The notes under the pieces: generated by a model
Told to the model about the DNA's origin: nothing
The model's database searches: none
What the model saw: only the letters and a program-made list of their open reading frames with translations
Shown: positions 26,201 through 35,516 of the stretch, in pieces
Position numbering within the stretch: position 1 is the stretch's first letter
How the letters are laid out: the number at the start of each line of letters is the position of its first letter
Translations under genes and position numbers: made by a program
Assembly: GCA_964247055.1 (NCBI GenBank)
Contig: OZ176055.1
Location: 6,820,001-6,884,000, forward strand
DNA length: 64,000 bases
Origin: Paragordius varius
Lineage: Eukaryota > Nematomorpha
Direction: 5' to 3'

Positions 26201-28005
26201 ATTTTATGACAATAAAATACATTTACCTGTTTCATTAGCGATATAAAAAAATTTAAGAAAAAATGGCGGCAGATTTTAATTTTTTTGTTGCAGCTAAAGG
26301 TTATAAGCATATTATTCGGCTTAATTTGTTAAAATATTGGAATTTTAAATCGCTATGGAATATAAATCTACCCCAAAGTCATGGAGTGTTTAAAAAGTAT
26401 AACAATATAAAATTATTTATAAACTTGTAAAATGAGTGAAATAGCGGCCCATTGTAAGTAAGTCCTATCAGTGGGACTATTTTCATCCTTTATTGAAGCA
26501 ATAAAATCATGATTATTTTGATTGGCCAAAGCAATTTTGTACAATGACATTGCAACATTGTAAAGTTTTTTAAAATCTTGCGTGAGCACATAAGCAAAAT
26601 ATATCATAGACAACAGTTTATCTAGACGCGTTACATTCTCTTTCGGTTGAGATGATGTTGATTGCTGTTGTAAAACTTTAACATTGTTTTCAAGAATGCA
26701 GGCCAGTTCCAATGCTATTTACAGTATGCAATTTAATGGTTTCTTACTTCACACTATAGTTAAGCAATTTGCAACACAGTAGTGTATGGGAAATGGCAAC
26801 AAAGTATTGAATAAAAGAAACAAAGTAATGGAAACGAAAAAATTGTTTATTCAATTTGTTGTTTTTTCCAAATACTACTGTGTTGCGAATTGCCAAACAA
26901 TAGTGCAAAATAAGGGATCATTTATACTGTATAATTAGATATGGCTAATATAAGGTATTTTAGAGTTTAAGGTATATCAAAATGCATTGAAATTTTTAAA
27001 TTTTTAAAGAACAAAAGCAATTATGCTCCAATTTAAAGCAATTAATATTAAAAGTAGCTACATCAGGTATAAAAGTTATACAAAACAGTTAAAATCAGGT
27101 TTTGAAACCGTATTGTGAAACCGGAACATGAACAATTAGCCTATAGGAATTATTACCCAAGCAAAAGAAAAAAGGTGACGGTTTCAGAACCGCAATTCCG
27201 AACGTTTTTCAAAGAAGTATTTATTTTATTGCATATTAAACACTTTATTTATTATTTAATTTTTACTTTAAACATTAATTATAAACGTAGATTTTATATT
27301 TTAGAAAATTTTATTGATTTTATGGCATCAACCATAGGTGATTGAGTAGAACCATTCTTTTGACGAAAATAATGGTGCCGTAATCAAAACTATTTTGGCA
27401 AAATATTTTTTTGAACCGGTACTATTTGGCTAAAAAGTGTTTATTCTTAAAAGCTTAAAACATTAAAGGGTTGGTCCTCTGATTTCTATTAATAGGCCAG
27501 AGCGTTAATAAATAGGAAATACCGTAAGTGATGAACCGGCTTATTTTTTTAAACTTTGCAAATCAAACTAAATTTAAAGCGTATTAGACGTGCTGATATA
27601 CAAGGAAAATACACAATATGCCTATTTTTTATAAATCTTATAATTTGGCTTATTTACGTTTGTTCAACTCCCGATAACACAAACTCAAGGTATGAACTGT
27701 CAAATCATCGATCAACGGTAATTTTTTGACTTCATTAAGTATGGCAAAGCATTCATTATATTTTCCCAATCTTATATAAGCGACCGCTTTTAAAACCTTA
27801 ATATTAACAAATGTTTCAACTTTGACATCAAAGGCATTAGGTGTTTTTTTAAGTATTTTGTCTGCTTCTTGAATCGCTTTTTTAGGATTTCCATTATCAA
27901 GGCTATCTATTATGTTAAATAATTTATAATATGTAATTTTGTGTGAATTATATAAAAAATACCATAGATTTGCCTAACTCTTCTGCTATGCGTAACCGAA
28001 CTCAT
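14225..28005 (-). CDS. NAA25: NatB N-terminal acetyltransferase auxiliary TPR subunit, about 27 exons
   Basis: Large non-catalytic subunit of NatB, which acetylates Met-Asp/Glu/Asn/Gln N termini; its TPR superhelix carries NAA20. Exons in order: 27963-28005, 27658-27906, 26425-26714, 25222-25330, 24646-24723, 24386-24497, 24176-24322, 23606-23685, 22681-22932, 22480-22601, 22246-22311, 21275-21998, 21099-21239, 20493-20562, 20201-20245, an unresolved stretch near 19870-20170, 19765 to about 19867, 18987-19130, 18845-18887, 17513-17666, 17169-17386, 16733-17104, 15868-16180, 15531-15649, 15171-15299, 14885-15061, 14225-14431. Phases chain through exon 15 and again from 17666 to the stop. Family landmarks: RRVRQIYDSLDNGNPKKAIQ at the N terminus (human RRLRPIYDYLDNGN), TIFLPLANKI, SKPCCFWDLEYYL, AKFIQYDTLG, KYWLKFRYLFLR. 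The product is roughly 1,500 residues versus about 970 in human, with inserted polar stretches, mainly in 21275-21998 and 15868-17104. Exon borders from 18.8 to 20.2 kb are tentative. Confidence 0.9.
16293..16562. mobile_element. Small palindromic MITE (CAGTAAAAATTGAAATT termini), copy 2
   Basis: Lies in an NAA25 intron. Left end TACAGTAAAAACTGAAATTA; the reverse complement of the right end is ACAGTAAAAATTGAAATTAT. The inverted match continues through TACGSACAMAARGTAAAAWTATAA. Flanking TA on the left fits a Tc1/mariner-type TA duplication. Confidence 0.75.
17715..18043 (+). mobile_element. MITE copy 5 of the 21-bp-array family
   Basis: Lies in an NAA25 intron. Begins TACCATTTACAGTTCAAATT, ends GAACTGTAAATGGTA, TA on both flanks. 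About four units on the left (one shortened) and three on the right. Only about 10 bp separate it from copy 6. Confidence 0.88.
18053..18710 (-). mobile_element. MITE copy 6, split by insertion of MITE copy 7
   Basis: The left part 18053-18129 begins TACCATTTACAGTTCAAATT and runs into AAAAATTACTTATATTTTTA. The right part 18524-18710 resumes with TATTTTCAAAAAATAAAAAT and ends in degraded array units. Joining the parts and removing one TA recreates the core seen intact in copy 9 (25861-26169). Copy 7 therefore inserted at a TA dinucleotide and duplicated it. Confidence 0.85.
18130..18523 (+). mobile_element. MITE copy 7, five array units at each end, nested in copy 6
   Basis: The most complete copy: TACCATTTACAG tip, five tandem 21-bp units, core, five inverted units, CTGTAAATGGTA tip. 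Flanked by a TA duplication inside copy 6. Units alternate between the CCCTTAAACAA, CCTTTGAACAA and CCCTCGAACAA variants. Confidence 0.92.
19440..19700. repeat. Degenerate repeats of an ACAACACTTTTTC-type motif in an NAA25 intron
   Basis: Several loosely repeated blocks (ACAACAGAGTTG, ACACAACACTTTTTTCATACA, ACAACACTTTTTCAATCAAAC, ACATTTTTTTGAATCGGACA) alternate here. Similar wording occurs at 12240-12290 and 62527-62550, suggesting a decayed dispersed repeat. No boundaries can be set. Confidence 0.3.
23778..24019 (-). mobile_element. MITE copy 8 of the 21-bp-array family
   Basis: Lies in the NAA25 intron between 23685 and 24176. Begins TACCATTTACAGTTCATATT and ends ACTGCAAATGGTTT. About two left units and one right unit; minus-orientation core. 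Confidence 0.8.
25861..26169 (-). mobile_element. MITE copy 9 of the 21-bp-array family
   Basis: Lies in NAA25 intron 3. Begins TACCATTTACAATTCAAAGT with about three left units; about four right units end at GGGTGAATTTGAACTGTA. The tip is truncated. Its uninterrupted core is the reference for the empty site of copy 6. Confidence 0.82.
26752..26905. mobile_element. 154-bp fold-back MITE with CACTAT...CAACACAGTAGT termini
   Basis: Lies in NAA25 intron 2, only 38 bp from exon 3. The left arm CACTATAGTTAAGCAATTTG (continuing CAACACAGTAGT) and the reverse complement of the right arm, CACTATTGTTTGGCAATTCG (continuing CAACACAGTAGT), pair over about 60 bp, including a ...GAATAAA inner end. No clear target duplication is seen. 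Family unknown. Confidence 0.7.
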
Positions 28006-28023
28006 AAAGGGCTATAAAATCGC
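28006..28023. promoter_or_regulatory. 18-bp spacer between divergent NAA25 and PPIE start codons
   Basis: The NAA25 ATG (minus, 28005-28003) and the PPIE ATG (plus, 28024-28026) face away from each other across 18 bp. The spacer includes TATAAAAT (28013-28020). In-frame stops precede both ATGs inside the spacer (TAA 28015-28017 for PPIE; TAG at 28014-28012 for NAA25), which fixes both starts as annotated. Any shared promoter must overlap coding sequence or first introns. A TATAG/C junction on the minus strand and AAAG/GG on the plus strand could be trans-splice acceptors, which is speculation. Confidence 0.6.
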
Positions 28024-31000
28024 ATGGCTTTTCAAAAAAGGATTCTCTATGTGGGTAAACATTATTTTGTGATTTTTTAGGTGGTTTGGGAGAAGAAATT
28101 ACCCAAAATATGTTACTTGGTGCCTTTATACCTTTTGGGGACATTTTAAACATCAATATTCCTATGGATTATACAACTCGTATTTTTATGTCTTATTAAA
28201 ATTTAGAAAAAACCCGAGGCTTTGCTTTCATAGAATATGAATCACCCGAAGATGCCAAAGACGCGATAGATAATATGGTATTTTTGCAATTCATAGTTTA
28301 TATAAAGAATTTTAAAGAAATCATTACCCATTCACTGCTAATTCTGTAAAGTAACAAAATATAACGCCTATATTTTAATATATATTTCTCGTAAAAAATC
28401 TTTATCATATTGGCTTTATATAAGTAAATATATAGCGTTTTTTAAACTTATGCATTTTAACTTTACTTATTTGGCACCTTATTATATTTTTAGACTGTTT
28501 TGTAAGAAAAAATGCACAATAACGATGTTTTTCCCTTTGCATTATATATTATTCAACAATTTTTCTCAACACTCTTTTCTCTATTTTCCATATTTTAATC
28601 ATTTATAAAACAGAATGAAAATGAACTCCTTGGCCGTACCCTTCGGGTTTATTTAGCTAAACCACCCAAAACGAGTGGGAATCGTGCCATTTGGATGAAT
28701 GAAGATTGGCTCAAACAACAACATGGACTTGAACGCGAACCCGAAGCCAAAGATGTTGAAGGCGAAGATGACAAAAATTTGGCCGATAACGATGAACAAG
28801 ACGAGCAAGAAGCCTCTGAACGTCGCAAAGGTCTGATAAAAACTTTTTTGAGCATTTTAACCGCTTTTTACGATAGAAAAGGTAATAATTTTACAAACAG
28901 GATGTCATACTTTGATGTTCGTCAAGGCTAATCGGTTTTTGCCAAAATTTTTATTGGATATCTCGCCTCCGTTTTTGTTAAAATTCCATTAAAATGGATT
29001 TATTAAATGCGAAATAGTTTATTTTATTTAGTTTATGGAGGGATATCTATTGTTGTCTTTGGAGCTTAAAAACGTCGGAATCAGACAGTTATTGCTTAAA
29101 TTTTTTTACATAATCTTTCCTTTAGTAAAATGGTTTTTTTTCTAACCGAAAATGTCTAAAATTTTGTGAATTGGACGGATAATAAAGAGGATTTAATTTT
29201 TATTCTACCTACCCAACCCATTTTTTATGCATTTATTAAAATAATCTTTTTAAGAAATGTACTAATTGCTGAAGCCTCGCATAGCAAATTTCAGACAGTA
29301 ATTAATTAATGTTATATTCAACAGCGCGAATCTTTTTTGCCGTTTTTTTAAAATGTTTGATTAAATTATGAATTTCCAAACTCACACAGCTCTGCAAATA
29401 AGTTAAACTTTTAATGTTAACCAAATGGGTAGGTTAAAAGTGTATACGTCCTAGTGATCATTCAACATTCTTTATAATACCGCATTACATCCCCATAAAA
29501 TATACCTGCAAATCAATATGATTTAATACAAAATAATTTAAACATTGATTTGGTTCCTGATATTATTTTTTTGAAGAAAACAAAAAGACGTTTTTTGCTC
29601 TCAACAATAATTTTTTAAAATTTCTACAAACATCTTATCCTTCTACCTCGCGTGGTATTCGTTGGATTACCTTTGATGAATAAACAGCAGATGTCAGTTA
29701 TAGATGTTCTGCGAAAACATCCATTTGGCAGTTTATCTTTGTTTTCGTTTTATCACTTATCAAATATTTTGGAATTGTTAGCGCATTGAACAGGCTCTAT
29801 TTTTTCTTTTGCTTTTTAAAATCTAAAAATAAAACACTTAAATTTCATTTACAAACTGCTGATGTTTTGAATCAGTAGTCGAAATTTGTTGTTAAAATAT
29901 AATTTAATGCATTTATAATTATAACCATTTTATATTTTAATTATTTTAACCTACTATTTGACAATTTTTAAAATCTAATTCAAATGGCGAAGAATGCATG
30001 TTTTTAAGGCACAGGTTATACCATTTTGAAATATATGTATTGAGATAAAATTGGCTTTGGGTTCGAAATTTAACCCAAATGTTGAAATAGCAAAATCGAT
30101 TTTTGTTTATTAAAAGTAAAAAATTATTCAATAATTTTGACACTTTCAGAGATTATTTGAGTGATAATTATACAAAGTTATTTTATAATATAAGTTTTAG
30201 ACATTTTATCCCAATGTTAACAAAATGTTCATAAATTGATTATTTTATATTTGAATTTATTGCTTTCTATTATCATAAATTAATTAAAAATTGAAAATTC
30301 GTAACATTAAATAATTCTTTTTATAATATGCCTTCTAAATATTAGCTTACTATCATATTATATATTTTAATGATGAAGCTTTAAATTTAATTTCATTTTA
30401 CTTCCCTATAATTAACCTCATCCTATTCATTAAAGTTTTTTAGAAATTTTAATAGTCAGTTTTTTTAAATAGGATTTATAAATTTTTTTAATTATTTTTG
30501 GCTTATTGTGAGAGCTGAAGGTATGCTCAGATTTAGATTAACAACTTTAATACTAAACCATAATTAAAATTTGTTAAATGCATAAGGATTAGCATGTATT
30601 AGTTTATCAGCGCTATTTATTTTAAAAAGCGCTCGTTTTGAGGCAAGGGTGCTCATAATTTTTTTTATCATATAAAAATTAATTTTTTTATTGTTTTTAC
30701 CTCATTTACAAAATACTCACAACATAATTTATTAGTTTGTGGGCATATTAGGATTTTATTAAACAACAGAAAAATACATATTGATTAACATGCATTAATA
30801 GTTTTTTAAGAGTTTAACTGGGAGGGGAGAGTAATTAATAGAGATTACTGTATTTCTTGACAATATTTTCCTATTTTTTTATTGTTTTTGGCTAATTATG
30901 TGGGCTGCAAACAGTGAATTATAAAAAGGAATAATTTTTAAGCTTATGCTCTTTATGAGGTGGAGAGTAAGGGTAATTTTATAAATATCCTAATATAAAC

Positions 31001-33137
31001 GATAAAACTACTTTAGTTAAACGAACTGATCTGGATATGCCAAGTGGGGCCGTTATTGATGTCGCTGCTCAAGCTTTGAACGAAATGAAAACGGTCACGA
31101 CTTCGGGTGTGCCTGCACCTTTCCCCTTGAATAATCCTAGGGTCTATTTTGACATTCAAATTGGTATAAAATATTTTGATGTTTTTGAAAAGTTGCGTTT
31201 TTTAAAATATAATTTAGAGTTTTATATGGAGATGTGGGAAGAGTATTGGATTTTTTTTCATTCCATAATAATGTGTAGACTCTGATAAGAAGGCAGCATT
31301 TCTCAGTTTTAAATATTAATATTATTATGCTAAGGTACTCTTTTTATAAAGTTATTTAGTCCAAATTTCAACTAGATATAAACGCGATATGTGCATAGTA
31401 CACGTTATTATATACTTTTTTATTAACGCTGCAAACAGCGTGCCATATTTTTTGTAAATAATTTATTGGATATATATATATATATATATATAATGAATGT
31501 TTAGTAAATTTTGAATATATTTGTATAAAAATAGGTCATCATGGTAAATCTGGGGGCCGTATAATTATGGCTTTGCGTCGAGATATTGTCCCAATGACTG
31601 CAGATAACTTCCTAGCACTTTGCCGACACGATAAAGGTTATGGTTACAAAGGCTGCAAATTCCATCGGATCATACCTGATTTTGTATGTTAATCATATAT
31701 AAATATTTGGATATTATTGGAAAATATTATCAGATAATGGAAATATTGTGTATATGACTTAAATCCATCATAATATTAACAAAAAAATATGAAGAATAAA
31801 ATAATATTTTTTTATAATAAAAAAACTATTTTTTTTTGTTAATGGTATCATTATTATATCATATTTTGAACAAGCTATAAATAAATTTTAATGTTAGATG
31901 TGTCAAGGGGGCGATTTTACCAATCACGATGGAACTGGAGGGAAATCCATATATGGAAAACGATTTAAAGATGAAAATTTTATCTTGAAGCATACCGGAG
32001 CAGGTTGTGGAGTCATTCAATATATGCGAAATTATATTTTATGCTTATATTTTACGCTTATTTTGTCAACTTTGGCGTTTTAATTTCTTTGTTATATCCC
32101 TAATTGAGTTAATATAATTTATTAGTTAATGGCTTTGTAGGTTATCTGTATACTTAAGATCAAAATCAAATTTCATACAGATAATATACCATTCACAGTT
32201 CGAATTTGAAAAAAAATAATTATGTCGTAAATATATTTTTAGGGTAAATCTGAATTGTTCAAGGGTAATTTGAATTGTTCGAGGGGGAATTTGAATTGTT
32301 TAATGGTGGATTTGAATTGTAAATAATATATATGTTTGTGCCATAGAAGCAGCAAAGTTGGAATTTTTTAACAGTGTTTTAATTATTTAATATCTTTAGG
32401 AATATTATCTATGGCTAATTCGGGACCTAACACCAACTCTTCACAATTCTTCATATGCCTCTCAAGGACTGATTGGTAAGTTTTATACTATTTTATAATT
32501 ATTTGCTTTTTGTATCGAAGTTTATTATAGATATTTGTTTTTTAAGAAAATTCATCAAAATTTTAAAGCAAACGAAGCTTTAAAATGAAGGTCTGAGGTG
32601 ATAGAAACGTTCAGCATCATTGAATAGAAAAAGTGGTTTTATAATATTTGAGAACGTTTTTATACCGTTTCCATAATACCTCAAAATAGTATGCAGAACG
32701 CTTCCACAAAATTTTGCAAAAATAAATTACTTTAAAAAAAGTATACATTTTTTAAAAATACTTAGTTGATATCAATTAGCATATATTTATGAATTTTATC
32801 GCGCAAGCTCTGCATTATTAGGAATACTACATAGAAGCGGAAAAATTGGGACTTTCGGAACCCTCATAAAAAATTTAATTTTTTAAAAATATTGTTTTGC
32901 TTTTTATAAGTGGTTCAGGATATATTTTAGAGATATTTTTTGGAATAAAGCATTTAGCTTTCACCAAAAAAATTTTATTACACAAAATGTACTCAAATTT
33001 TGCCATTATTTGATATGGGCCACTTACCACAAAAGTGAACTTTTTTAAAACACTTGTAAGCCCCAAAACCAAAAGCACTATGAGATTCCTGATACATTTT
33101 CCTATCGGAATATATTTATTTCATCATATTTTATGTA

Positions 33138-33186
<49 letters not shown>

Positions 33187-33984
33187 AAAATACCTTTGCT
33201 CAACAATCACAGATTTGATCAGTTTTATTTTTATAATTTTTGTCATTCAATGTTTTAAATGTTTAAACAAATGACAGAAAATACATAGAATACAAAATTT
33301 TTAAAATAATATATTGACATCTAAATTCTCTATTTCTCAAGATTAAAACAGACTATAATTTATCTGTTAATGCCAAGATTTTTAGTATTATATCTTTATT
33401 ATTATAATATATCGTATCATTTTAAATATAATTTACAATTTTTATTCGATTTATATGTCCATAGGCTTGATGGGAAACACGTTGTGTTTGGGTTTGTTGA
33501 GGAAGGGATGGATATTTTAAGGCAAATGGAGGTTGGTTTATCACTATTTTTACTTTTTATATATTTAATGTATTACATTAAACTATTTAATTAATATTCC
33601 AATATTTACAGAATATTTTTAATGTTTTCTCAATTTATATTAAACTTATTACTTATTTTACATTCATCCATATGCAAAAAAGTTTATTAAAAGTTAATTA
33701 ATATATTAATCTAAAATGGAAAAAAATATGGAAAGTTTTTACATATTTTACTAAGTTTTACTGTATATTTCTAATTAAAAATGTTTTGTACTATTAATCT
33801 TATTTCCTTTTTTTGGTTTTATATTATATTTACGCTTAAAATAATATATATATATTTCCCTATAAAAAAGGCTGTGGGCACAAAATCGGGTACACCCAAA
33901 CAACCCGTAACCATAGTAGATTGTGGTGAAGTTATTGCAGAATCTTTGCAAGAAAACGCATCTTTGGATACTCCTGAATCATAA
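28024..33984 (+). CDS. PPIE: Peptidyl-prolyl cis-trans isomerase E (RRM + cyclophilin), 10 exons
   Basis: Nuclear spliceosome-associated cyclophilin with an RNA-binding domain. Exons: 28024-28054, 28081-28179, 28207-28277, 28614-28830, 31017-31163, 31535-31683, 31898-32003, 32400-32475, 33465-33531, 33871-33984. They sum to 1,077 nt, 358 residues (human 301). The N-terminal RRM shows ILYVGGLGEE (RNP2) and [10 protein letters not shown] (RNP1), then [13 protein letters not shown]. An acidic linker rich in Glu/Asp ([12 protein letters not shown]) is longer than in human. The C-terminal cyclophilin domain keeps [15 protein letters not shown] (catalytic Arg, Phe, Gln), [15 protein letters not shown], and [11 protein letters not shown] with the cyclosporin-binding Trp and active-site His. 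A short extension follows IVDCGEVI. Introns 1 and 2 are only 26 and 27 nt, while intron 4 is about 2.2 kb. An AATAAA lies at 34028-34033. Confidence 0.97.
28831..31016 (+). other. PPIE intron 4, 2.2 kb, no recognisable element
   Basis: AT-rich intron with scattered short similarities (for example TTTTTTATTGTTTTTGGC at 30660-30900) but no open frame, MITE terminus or transposase motif that I can support. Confidence 0.5.
32187..32329. mobile_element. MITE copy 10 of the 21-bp-array family, core mostly deleted
   Basis: Lies in PPIE intron 7. The tip TACCATTCACAGTTCGAATT is followed almost directly by the right-hand array (about three units with GGTGGATTTGAATTGTAAAT at the end). At about 143 bp it is an internally deleted copy. 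Confidence 0.7.
32540..33130 (+). repeat. Single arm of the dispersed fold-back repeat, in PPIE intron 8
   Basis: Matches the right arm of the palindrome at 49903-50900 in order: GAGGTGATAGAAACGTTCAGCA, TATACCGTTTCCATAATACCTC, GAACGCTTCCACAAAATTTTGC, AAGCATTTAGCTTTCACC, GGGCCACTTACCACAAAAGTG, CCTGATACATTTTCC. It is bounded on the right by a long TA microsatellite (33139-33184). No inverted partner arm is present. Confidence 0.65.
33139..33184. repeat. TA dinucleotide microsatellite
   Basis: About 22 uninterrupted TA repeats in PPIE intron 8. Similar shorter tracts occur at 4421-4440, 8684-8714, 12594-12612, 31471-31492, 52798-52834 and 54712-54726. Confidence 0.9.
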
Positions 33985-34155
33985 AAACTTATCATTTTAT
34001 AAAAATTTTCCATAAATGTATAGTGTAAATAAATTATATTTATTATTATATTTATCGTACAAATATATATAAATATTTAAATAGTTGGCAATTTTGTAAA
34101 ATATTTGTATATAAATAAGGGATGTTTTGTTTTACATAAATGTAAGAATTCCTTT

Positions 34156-35430
34156 TTAGAGCGCATAAATTTTTGTAAATACTATTGCGGCAATAATCAA
34201 TGCCATGAGAATGATAAAAGGTCCCCAGGTCACTATAAAGGCATATGGTGACACATATCTATGTTATGCACGAAATTTTTTTTAAAAACGAATAAAAAAA
34301 TTGTTTAATGATTTTATCATAAAATCTCAAATAATATTAACGTTCGGTTTTTATATCATTATCAATTGACTACCCGAGTTTAATTTAAAGATATGTTAAT
34401 AAAACAAAATAATTATATATATACAAAAAAAGTAAGAATATCCATTAATACTTAAATTTTATAAATCTTCGGCCCACCATTTAAATGCGACAAAATAATT
34501 TTTATACATAAATTTTGATAATTAATATTTAAATTCGCTATAATGAGCCAAAACTAATTTTCTTTTAAAGAACTTAATTTAATTTACTATTAAAATTTGA
34601 ATCAAGTTCAAACTTTTTTTAAAAAAAGTATGTACCGTCCTTTGAAGAATATTATTGTGGCCAACTTAGGTACATTCCAATATTTATAATTTAGTTGAGG
34701 TATAGTTGGACTGTTATTATGGCTTTCAATATTGTTAGTATTATTGTTAATTATAGAATTTTGCATATTATGTTTTCTCAAATCATTCAAATTTTGCTCA
34801 AAAATATTTAGACATAAACCGACATGCGAATGACAATTATCAGTAAAAAGGTTATGGATATGGTAATCATTGTATTCTCGAGATCCATCTGTTAATGATT
34901 TATCCCAAACTTCAGTCAAATCCTGCCATAAAGAAATATTTATTTCTACCAATTCTTGCATTAACGACATTTATAAAACTAACAAGTATATCAAAAAATT
35001 TAAATACGAATAATCATCAAAATATTATATTTACAACGCTATTAATAAATAGGAATTTCCTAATGATAATAGTGCATATGAAAGTTCTTAACATCGATAA
35101 ATATTATAAATATATAAAAATTTGGTCAATTAATAGCTTTTTTCTAAGGGAATATAGTACCTGATTAACATCTCTCGAGTTATCAAAGGGATAAAATGAG
35201 TAATATTTTGTTGGTTTTCCAAAAGCCATATCGTTTATAGCAACATGATAGGGTGAAGCGAAATCATATATGGTACCTTTGGATGTGGTGATACCCATAT
35301 GCCCAATAAAAGGGAATAACCATGATATTACTGGAATGGGTGTCCATACAATACTAAATGGTGGATTTTTACGGAATTCGTTTTTAGAACTAAAAACATC
35401 GGAATTATTTGAATCCCGACTCGAGGGCAT
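34156..35430 (-). CDS. TMEM222: Transmembrane protein 222 (DUF778), 3 exons
   Basis: Conserved small membrane protein of poorly known function. Exons on the minus strand: 35161-35430, 34636-34922, 34156-34258. Phases close to 219 residues (human 208). Family hallmarks: IVWTPIPVISWLFPFIGHMG, DFASPYHVAINDMAFGKPTK, then HNLFTDNCHSHVGLCLN with the invariant DNCHSH motif, and a C-terminal hydrophobic helix (TWGPFIILMALIIAAIVF). The acceptor of exon 2 was set at TTTATGGCAG/GAT because it preserves frame and matches the family spacing; an upstream AG would give an in-frame stop. An Asn-rich insert in exon 2 is lineage-specific. The ATG at 35430 follows the last in-frame alternatives. Confidence 0.95.
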
Positions 35431-35516
35431 ATCAGATTGGTTTGAGCACACGCATACAACCTTCTGATGATAAAAATTTAAATTTACCTTTTCTGGATAC
35501 CTGGATACTTTTTAAA
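35431..35516. promoter_or_regulatory. 86-bp bidirectional intergenic region TMEM222 / VPS72
   Basis: The start codons of TMEM222 (minus) and VPS72 (plus) are separated by 86 bp, so both 5' ends and any core promoters are packed here or overlap coding DNA. No TATA box is obvious. Confidence 0.55.
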
